37,846 nucleotides of DNA from JAYZAP01 sp964645285 (GTDB taxonomy: Bacteria; Pseudomonadota; Alphaproteobacteria; JAAXGF01): contig CAZYDR010000025.1 of the NCBI GenBank assembly GCA_964645285.1, positions 1 through 37,846 of the forward strand, given 5' to 3'. Position numbers and translations under genes: made by a program. The notes beneath the pieces are model-generated. The model was not told the DNA's origin. It searched no databases and was given only the letters and a program-made list of their open reading frames with translations. Shown in pieces: positions 32,233 to 37,846 of this stretch; within the stretch, counting starts at the first letter, position 1; the number at the start of each line of letters is the position of its first letter.

Positions 32233-33393
32233 TTAGTCGGGCACAGGCGAGCCCGCTTTAAACGCCGTCCCGCCGGTTTCGGCCGAGGCCGAGCGCGGCG
32301 ATGGTTCAACGGCCATATCGGGCATCAGGTCGACACCGGCTGCGATCTTGCCGGCAATCTCCTCAACCGTATTTTCCAGGGCAAGGAACCGCTCCGGCGT
32401 CGGCGGATGGCTGGCGCCGTGGTTCGATTCAATACTCCCCGGGTGCGCCACGGCCATGCGGCGCCAGAAATTGGGTACCGCTTCGATTGGCATGCCGGCC
32501 CGCGCCATGAGATAGAGGCCGACGTAATCGGCTTCAGCTTCGAAATCCTTAGAGTAGGCGCCGGCGCCGATGTTTGCCCCGGCGCGCATGAAGTCGCCGC
32601 CGGTATTGACCCCGGCGACCGCCGCCAAAACATCGAAAATCAATCCGATGCCAGCGCCGGCCATGGCATTGGCGCTCTTGGCCGAAATATGACCCATGGC
32701 GTTGTGGGCAATTTCGTGGCCGACTACCGCGGCCAGCTCCGTGTTGCTTGCGGCGAAGCGCATCATCCCGCTATAGAGAACCACATTGTCGCCGTCCGCG
32801 TAGGCATTCACCAGGTCGCCCATTTCCAGGTGCAGATCATAGTCGCAAGTTGCAACGCTGGTGATTGTGACGTCCCGTTCGCCTTCGCCCCAGGCGCGCA
32901 CGGTGAGAGTCGTGGCCTGGCCGATGTCGAACTCACGCAGGGCAGCGAATACCTCGGCCAGGGCGCCAGGTTCGGCGGGTATGGGCACGCTATCCACGGC
33001 CAGTATCGCGTCACCCAGTTTGAGGCCGGACGCGGCCGCGGGCGAACCATCGGCGATGCCGACCACGTGGGCCTGATTGCTGTACTTGTTCAGGCGGCGA
33101 TAGGTTTCGTAATAGTCGCCGCCGAAGTCTTCGGCGCTGAGCATGGAAAAACCGAACGACGGTCTGGTGCGCTCGCCGCACAGAGCAACGCCGGCATGCA
33201 ACATGGCAAAAGCGGCGTTGTGTATGCGGGCAAGATCGTTCTGGTAATCGACGACCACAAGTTCTCGTTGCTTTTCGGCTTCTCGGGCCGCGAGTTCAGG
33301 ATCGACATTCTGCTGCTTGGTTGCCGGCGCAACGCAGCCGGACAGGAACAGCGCCAAAACGGCAAGAACCTGAACCCGCTTCCCCCTAATCAT
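32233..33393 (-). CDS. Lipoprotein M48 metallopeptidase with PDZ domain
   Basis: A 386-residue envelope protease. MIRGKRVQVLAVLALFLSGC is a lipoprotein signal with Cys20 as the acylated residue, so the mature protein is anchored to a membrane. A PDZ-like domain lies at about 105-180 (GIADGSPAAASGLKLGDAIL). The zinc motif HEIAH is at 226-230, with the third ligand Glu in FEAEADYVGLYL near 290. Such proteases act in envelope quality control. The usual order in the BepA/LoiP-type enzymes lacks a PDZ domain before the zinc motif. The ATG at 33393 with AGAGGTG upstream is chosen; the 418-residue frame would destroy the signal peptide. Confidence 0.88.
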   Translation of the reverse strand: MIRGKRVQVLAVLALFLSGCVAPATKQQNVDPELAAREAEKQRELVVVDYQNDLARIHNAAFAMLHAGVALCGERTRPSFGFSMLSAEDFGGDYYETYRRLNKYSNQAHVVGIADGSPAAASGLKLGDAILAVDSVPIPAEPGALAEVFAALREFDIGQATTLTVRAWGEGERDVTITSVATCDYDLHLEMGDLVNAYADGDNVVLYSGMMRFAASNTELAAVVGHEIAHNAMGHISAKSANAMAGAGIGLIFDVLAAVAGVNTGGDFMRAGANIGAGAYSKDFEAEADYVGLYLMARAGMPIEAVPNFWRRMAVAHPGSIESNHGASHPPTPERFLALENTVEEIAGKIAAGVDLMPDMAVEPSPRSASAETGGTAFKAGSPVPD

Positions 33394-33448
33394 AACAACA
33401 CCTCTTAGTTGAGTTATGTTGGAGTATAGGCAATTACACCGCCCCTGC

Positions 33449-34552
33449 CTACAGCCGCGTCGCCGCCAGTTTCTCTTCGTCGAGATCAAAGCCGAGGCCC
33501 GGCGCGTCGGACAGCACCATCCAGCCGTCCACCAGGTCGAACGGCGTGGTCAGCATGAAGTCGCGCCGCGCCAGGGTCCACTGCGGCGGGTCGAAGGGAA
33601 ACTCCAGATAGGGCGGATTCGTCAGGCCGGCGGCGAGATGGGTATTGGCGATCACGCCCATGCCGTCCGACCAGGTATGGGGGGTGAAAATGAGATCTTC
33701 GTCCAGGGCCCGGCGGGCGATAGGCACCAAGCCGGTGATGCCGCCAGCGAGGGTGACGTCGGGCTGCAGCACGTCGACACAGCCCTGATCCATGAGGGCG
33801 TCGAGTTCGTGGATTTCACGAGCCATTTCGGCGCCCGCGATGCGGATCGAAGTGGCGTCGCGCAGCGCCGTCATGCCCGCGTAGTTGCCCCGGTGCAGGG
33901 GTTCTTCCATCCAGAAAACACCGAGGTCGTGAAGCGCAACGGCGACCTCCATAGCCTTGAAAAATTGCCATGGTTCCTCGGTATCCCACGGCATGCGCCA
34001 GCCCTGATTACAATCGACCATCAGGGTAAGGCCGTCGCCCGGGGTGCGCCGGACGGTCTCAACCGCGGCCAAATCATCGCGCCAGTCCGCATGGTGAAAG
34101 CGGATCTTCATGGCCTTGAAGCCCTGCTCGCGAAACTGCTGGGCGGTTTCTGCCATGGCCCCGGCATCGCGCAGCGTGGCCGACGAGGCATAGGCCCGCA
34201 CCCGGTCGCTGTGCCCGCCTAGCAATTTCCACACCGGTTTGCCGGCGGCCTTGCCGGCCAGGTCCCATAAGGCCAGATCAAGCGGCCAGCAGCGCCCGAA
34301 GTGGAAATTCAAATTCGACAGAACAGCATGGTGCCGGTCCAGATCAAGGGGATCACGGCCGATGAACAATTCTTCGTGGCCGGCGAACCCCAGCATGGTG
34401 TCGCCCGAGCCAATACCGACCAGTCCCTCGTCGGTTTCGACCCGAACGATGGTGGCGTCGAAGTGATCGCACGCCCGGCCATCCCAGGCCGGAAAGAACG
34501 GCGGGTCGAGATCAATCCGGTGGCGGCTGATCGTAATGCGATCAATTTTCAT
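33449..34552 (-). CDS. Mandelate racemase/muconate lactonizing enzyme family protein
   Basis: A 367-residue enolase-superfamily enzyme that abstracts a proton next to a carboxylate with Mg2+ help. The N-terminal capping domain is about 1-120. The barrel shows FKAMKIRFH (Lys, near 148, in place of a strict KxK), the Mg ligands Asp in LMVDCNQGW, Glu in FWMEEPL and Glu in IAGAEM, and the general base His in FTPHTWSDG near 297. The His plus KxR pattern suits sugar-acid or hydroxy-acid dehydratases or racemases of the MR group. It is followed downstream by the M48 gene and lies 33 bases after purC; functional linkage to either is doubtful. Confidence 0.9.
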   Translation of the reverse strand: MKIDRITISRHRIDLDPPFFPAWDGRACDHFDATIVRVETDEGLVGIGSGDTMLGFAGHEELFIGRDPLDLDRHHAVLSNLNFHFGRCWPLDLALWDLAGKAAGKPVWKLLGGHSDRVRAYASSATLRDAGAMAETAQQFREQGFKAMKIRFHHADWRDDLAAVETVRRTPGDGLTLMVDCNQGWRMPWDTEEPWQFFKAMEVAVALHDLGVFWMEEPLHRGNYAGMTALRDATSIRIAGAEMAREIHELDALMDQGCVDVLQPDVTLAGGITGLVPIARRALDEDLIFTPHTWSDGMGVIANTHLAAGLTNPPYLEFPFDPPQWTLARRDFMLTTPFDLVDGWMVLSDAPGLGFDLDEEKLAATRL

Positions 34553-34585
34553 GGCGCGAAGGTTCTGGCTTCATGGCGCAGGAAT

Positions 34586-35476
34586 TCAGTCCGGATCAGT
34601 CAGGACGGTCAGGGCCTCGCGGTACTTTGCAGCCGTCTTCTCGGCAATGTCCGTGGGCAGTTCTGGGCCCGGGTCCGTCTTGTCCCAATCGAGGGTCTCG
34701 AGATAGTCGCGGACAAACTGCTTGTCATAGCTCGGCGGGCTGGAGCCCAGCGCATATTGATCGGCCGGCCAGAAGCGCGACGAATCAGGTGTCGCCACTT
34801 CGTCGATCAACACCAGGGTGCCGTTGTCATCGACAGCGAACTCGAACTTGGTGTCGGCAACGATGATACCCCGGGTCTCGGCATAGTCGCGGGCGTGTTC
34901 GTAGACCGCGATAGCCGCCTGGCTCACCCGACTGGCGAGTTCGTCGCCAATCAGATCGGCGGCTTCCTTGAAACTGATGTTTTCATCATGGTCGCCCATC
35001 TCGGCCTTGGACGACGGCGTGAACAGGGGCGCTTCTAGCTTGTCCGCCTGGCGCAGGCCCTCGGGCAGGGGAATGCCGCAAACCTCGCCGGTGCTCTGAT
35101 AGTCCTTCCAGCCCGAACCAACGATGTAGCCGCGCACGATGGCCTCGATGGGCAGGGGTTCGAGACGGCGAACCACCATAGAGCGTCCCTCGAGAGGGGC
35201 GCGCTCGGCCGGGTCGGGCACCACATCCTCAAGTGTCCGGTCGGACAGGTGATTGGCGACGATATGGCCGGTGCGCCCGAACCAGAAGTTGGACAGCGCC
35301 GTCAACACGTTACCCTTGCCGGGAATCGGCGTCGGCAACACCACATCGAACGCCGACAACCGGTCCGACGTGACGATCAACAAGTGATCGTCACCGGCGC
35401 CATAGATGTCGCGCACTTTGCCGCGATTAAGCAGCGGCAGGCTTTCCAGGGCGGAATTGAACATCGCGTCGGGCAT
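34586..35476 (-). CDS. purC: Phosphoribosylaminoimidazole-succinocarboxamide synthase
   Basis: A 296-residue SAICAR synthase, joining aspartate to CAIR with ATP in purine synthesis. Signature segments are LNRGKVRDIYGAGDDHLLIV at the start, SDRLSAFDVVLPTPIPGKG (33-51), IVRGYIVGSGWKDYQ (about 113-127) and DTKFEFAVDDNG near 205. The length matches the longer (about 300-residue) form seen in yeast and some bacteria rather than the 237-residue E. coli form. Start ATG has GGAGATACCG upstream. Some alphaproteobacteria carry both forms, so another purC may exist elsewhere. Confidence 0.95.
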   Translation of the reverse strand: MPDAMFNSALESLPLLNRGKVRDIYGAGDDHLLIVTSDRLSAFDVVLPTPIPGKGNVLTALSNFWFGRTGHIVANHLSDRTLEDVVPDPAERAPLEGRSMVVRRLEPLPIEAIVRGYIVGSGWKDYQSTGEVCGIPLPEGLRQADKLEAPLFTPSSKAEMGDHDENISFKEAADLIGDELASRVSQAAIAVYEHARDYAETRGIIVADTKFEFAVDDNGTLVLIDEVATPDSSRFWPADQYALGSSPPSYDKQFVRDYLETLDWDKTDPGPELPTDIAEKTAAKYREALTVLTDPD

Positions 35477-35508
35477 CGGTATCTCCAGGAATTCAGGTTG
35501 GACTCAGT

Positions 35509-36285
35509 CTACAGAAATTCGCGCAGCGCCGCCGCAACAGTATCGGGCGCTTCGTTGAGAATCGAATGATGCAGGCCGGCCAATATATTCAGTTGTGAAT
35601 TAGCTATACGGTCATGCATCAACCGCGCCATGCGCGGGTTCGAGCCAAGGTCATCTTCACCAGTCATGACCAGCGTCTCGGCGGTGATTTCCGGCAGGCG
35701 GTCGGCCAGATCGCTCTCGGCCAGAACCCGATAGGCGGCGGCGTAGGCCTTGGGATCATTATGCTGGTTGGCCGCTTCAAGGCGGTCGATAAGGTCGGGA
35801 TTGGCAGCCTGAAACGCGGGCGTGAACCAGCGGTCCATGGATTTACGGAAGTGGGCGCCGGGAATGCCGTCCTGGACCATCTCGAGGCGCGTCTTGACCC
35901 GATCGCGCTCTTCCTCGGTGCGCCCGGACACGGTGCTGACCAGGGCTAGTTTCTCGACCCTATCGAGATGGGCCAAGGCAAACCCCTGAGCAATCAGCCC
36001 ACCCAGGGAAAACCCCACCACATGGCTTCTGGCGATCCCCACATGATCGAGTAAAGCCGCCAGATCGGCGACGAAATTGTCGAGGGTGTAGGGCCCAGCA
36101 GGCTTGCCGAACTCGCCGTGGCCGCGCAGGTCGTAGCGCAGGGTCTGATAACCTTCGAGGCGCTCGACCACCCCGTCCCATGACTGACGGCTTGAGCCGA
36201 CCCCGTGGATCAGGATGACGGCTGGCCCCTCGCCGCTCACGTCATAGCGGGTCTCAAGACCGCCGTTGTCGAACATCTCGCTCAC
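35509..36285 (-). CDS. Alpha/beta hydrolase, 3-oxoadipate enol-lactonase-like
   Basis: A 258-residue hydrolase with oxyanion motif HGVGSSRQSW near 26-35, nucleophile Ser in VGFSLGGLIAQG near 94, acid Asp in MTGEDDLGS near 204 and catalytic His in LAGLHHSILNE near 232. The fold and size resemble enol-lactonases and related esterases. The GTG at 36285, inside GTGA overlapping the luciferase-like gene's TGA and preceded by GAGGG, is favoured over the ATG at 36276; a longer frame to 36381 would run deep into the neighbouring gene. Translational coupling means the two enzymes probably act in one pathway. Confidence 0.88.
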   Translation of the reverse strand: MSEMFDNGGLETRYDVSGEGPAVILIHGVGSSRQSWDGVVERLEGYQTLRYDLRGHGEFGKPAGPYTLDNFVADLAALLDHVGIARSHVVGFSLGGLIAQGFALAHLDRVEKLALVSTVSGRTEEERDRVKTRLEMVQDGIPGAHFRKSMDRWFTPAFQAANPDLIDRLEAANQHNDPKAYAAAYRVLAESDLADRLPEITAETLVMTGEDDLGSNPRMARLMHDRIANSQLNILAGLHHSILNEAPDTVAAALREFL

Positions 36286-37328
36286 GCCGTGCCCTCGAAA
36301 TGAGGCATGACGTCGGTGATGAACATCTCCAGGGAGCGCCGGGCAAAGTCGAAGGGGATGGCCGGCATGGCGTTGCAACAAAACTGATCGACCCCGGCCC
36401 TCTCATACAGCCGCAGTTTTTCAATAACCTGTTCCGGCGTGCCGAACACCATTCGATCGAGCATCACTTCGGGCTGATTGTCGGATTGACCAGCGACTTC
36501 TTCGTAATCCACCGGCTCGGGAAAGCCGTTGATAACGCCGCCCAGGTTGTTGAAAAGGTTGGCGAAACGGCGTCCCGATTCAACCGCGGCGGTGAGCGGT
36601 ACGGCGCAGTCCTCGTGGGCTGAATAAACGCAGGCCCGGCGCATCATCATATGTCGCGGACGCGGCACTTGGGAGTTATTCGCCACCGCTTCCTCGAACT
36701 TGTCGGCGAGAATCTGAATTTCCTCGCTGGGCCGCCCCAAAAGCGTGGTCATGATGTCGGCGCCCATCTTGAAGGCCCAGTCGAAGGATCCGGGATCACG
36801 GACGGCCACCCAGATCGGCGGGTGCGGCGTCTGCAGCGGCTTGGGCACCGATGTGGCCGCGGGGAAGTTCGAGTAGTGGCCTTCGTGGGCGTAGTCGCCC
36901 TGCCACAGGGCCTTCACCGCCGGGATGATCTCCTTCAGATAGGCGACGCCCTCGTGCTGTGACATGCCTTCCATGAGCCGGTCGAACTCATACTGATAGG
37001 CGCCCCGGACAATACCGAACTCAAGCCGGCCGTCGATCAGCAAGTCACACAACGCCGCTTCGCCGGCCAGCCTGATGGGGTGCCAGTAGGGCGCCACCAC
37101 CACCGCTGTGCCGAGGCGGATACGTCTGGTATGGGCGCCCCAGTGAGTGAGAATAGTGAATGGGTTGGGCGCCGCCGTCATTTCGATAGCGTGATGTTCC
37201 GGTGTCCAGGCGATCTCGAAGCGGCCCTGGTCGGCCATGCGCACCAGTTCAAGGGCGTTGCGCGCCACCTCGGCCATGTCCTGGGCCGGATCGAGCCGCT
37301 CCATCTGGACGGAAATCGAAAATTTCAT
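36282..37328 (-). CDS. LLM class flavin-dependent oxidoreductase
   Basis: A 348-residue bacterial luciferase-like monooxygenase using FMNH2. It has the family's early WTPEHHAIEM (about residues 41-50), the strand RIRLGTAVVVAPYWHPIRLA and the DGRLEFGIVRGAYQYEFDR segment that ends in the flavin-binding loop. The C-terminal region contains FGTPEQVIEKLRLYERAGVD, common to LLM proteins. Such enzymes cleave C-S, C-N or aromatic bonds by oxygenation; substrate unknown. Its last four bases overlap the hydrolase start, and a flavin oxygenase followed by a hydrolase suggests ring or ester cleavage. Confidence 0.92.
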   Translation of the reverse strand: MKFSISVQMERLDPAQDMAEVARNALELVRMADQGRFEIAWTPEHHAIEMTAAPNPFTILTHWGAHTRRIRLGTAVVVAPYWHPIRLAGEAALCDLLIDGRLEFGIVRGAYQYEFDRLMEGMSQHEGVAYLKEIIPAVKALWQGDYAHEGHYSNFPAATSVPKPLQTPHPPIWVAVRDPGSFDWAFKMGADIMTTLLGRPSEEIQILADKFEEAVANNSQVPRPRHMMMRRACVYSAHEDCAVPLTAAVESGRRFANLFNNLGGVINGFPEPVDYEEVAGQSDNQPEVMLDRMVFGTPEQVIEKLRLYERAGVDQFCCNAMPAIPFDFARRSLEMFITDVMPHFEGTA

Positions 37329-37450
37329 GGAAAATTCCTGGCTACCAGCAATCGTCGTGAAAGCGGCGACGATCGATCCTAGAATGGCCGCGGCAGAATT
37401 TCCAAAGGATTGTCGCGAGCCCAGCCGGACGCCCGCGGATTAACGGTCAG

Positions 37451-37828
37451 TCAGGCATGGTCAGCCCGCGCCGCCATGCTGGCGTCCAACGTGGCGTTAT
37501 CGTCGTCGTTGAGGCGCCGCTCGGCCAAGGGTAGGATCGTGCCGTTTTCCCAACCCAGGTGCCGCCGCTGGAAGCTCGCGAATGCGCGCGCCTGGGTGGT
37601 GAAGGTGCTAGTATTGGTGGGCTGCGAACTGTCGGCGAACCCGCGCAACGGCGCCAGAAGAGCGCTGCAATTGGCGTCGTCCTCCTCATGCTCCACATGG
37701 AGCAACGCCAGCATTTCCTCGATCCGGTCATCGGGCAGACAGCGCTCCTTGAGCATCGGAAACAGGTCTTTCTCTTCATCGGCGATATGTAACGGCAGGT
37801 CGATCTCGAGAATTCTTTGATTCTTCAC
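37451..37828 (-). CDS. Hemerythrin-like (HHE) protein, probably shortened at the N-terminus
   Basis: A 125-residue helical protein with HHE-type metal ligands: DLPLHIADEEKDLFPML (His and Glu), LHVEHEEDD (His...His/Glu) and FQRRHLGWENGTILPLA (His, Glu). Such proteins bind a di-iron centre and sense oxygen or nitric oxide. It starts with GTG at 37828, just before RILEIDLPLHIA, where family members normally have a full first helix with another histidine. An in-frame TAG lies two codons upstream (37834-37832), so the first helix is lost or interrupted. No good ribosome site is visible. The frame is closed on both sides. Confidence 0.7.
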   Translation of the reverse strand: MKNQRILEIDLPLHIADEEKDLFPMLKERCLPDDRIEEMLALLHVEHEEDDANCSALLAPLRGFADSSQPTNTSTFTTQARAFASFQRRHLGWENGTILPLAERRLNDDDNATLDASMAARADHA

Positions 37829-37846
37829 TGTCTATTCCGACCCAGG

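Noticed and set aside
1..37846. tRNA, rRNA, CRISPR array, insertion sequence or prophage
   Set aside because: No cloverleaf, direct-repeat array, transposase or phage protein was noticed; the only dispersed repeats are the two REP-like elements.

Overview
The window is high-GC DNA that reads as an alphaproteobacterial chromosome, probably a Rhodospirillales-type lineage. The clues are a glnB-glnA pair behind a sigma-54 promoter, a DUF2849-cysI-DUF934-cysH sulfur cluster, a ParE-type topoisomerase IV subunit and a RhlE-type helicase. No tRNA, rRNA, CRISPR array or insertion sequence was seen. Many genes are catabolic, and at least five are broken or shortened. That fits an oligotrophic or host-associated genome that is losing genes, or a metagenome assembly with some consensus errors.

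Layout. 1-4205: 3' end of a PLP aminotransferase, a DUF1203 gene, sigma-54 promoter, glnB, glnA with a strong terminator, then a phytanoyl-CoA-dioxygenase-type (PhyH) gene with a terminator. 4327-4971: a dead mlaC-like gene. 5043-9521 (minus): two tandem M24 proteins resembling ectoine hydrolase (DoeA/EutD), then two tandem CE4-type deacetylase/cyclic-amidase proteins, so both functions are present as pairs. 9692-9951 (minus): a tiny independent transcription unit coding a 28-residue peptide behind a near-perfect Shine-Dalgarno, followed by hairpins and a terminator. 10021-10845 (plus): two ectoine-synthase (EctC) cupin domains fused head to tail. 10858-13317 (minus): a Baeyer-Villiger-type flavin monooxygenase and a second PhyH protein.

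13387-17156 (minus): assimilatory sulfate reduction (DUF2849, cysI, DUF934, cysH and a frameshifted DUF2061 remnant), with a divergent Lrp/AsnC regulator and a palindrome in the shared upstream region. 17762-25868 (minus): a six-gene operon hyuA-hyuB-SDR-xdhM-xdhS-xdhL, combining an ATP-dependent hydantoinase/oxoprolinase pair with a xanthine-dehydrogenase-type molybdenum hydroxylase. Its upstream region holds several inverted repeats and a divergent TetR regulator with a frameshift. 26831-27294: remnants of a carboxymuconolactone-decarboxylase-like gene and a YciA-type thioesterase abut tail to tail at a deletion-like junction.

27372-32202 (plus): ureohydrolase, parE and a DEAD-box helicase. 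32233-37828 (minus): a PDZ-M48 lipoprotein peptidase, an enolase-superfamily enzyme, purC, an alpha/beta hydrolase translationally coupled to a luciferase-like flavin oxidoreductase, and a short hemerythrin-like protein.

The most intriguing part is 5043-10845. Ectoine-hydrolase-like proteins in duplicate, amide-hydrolase/deacetylase proteins in duplicate and a double EctC lie together without ectA, ectB, doeB, doeC or doeD. This may be a locus for making or opening an ectoine-like cyclic amidine. The family assignments come from reading the sequence; the pathway is inference.
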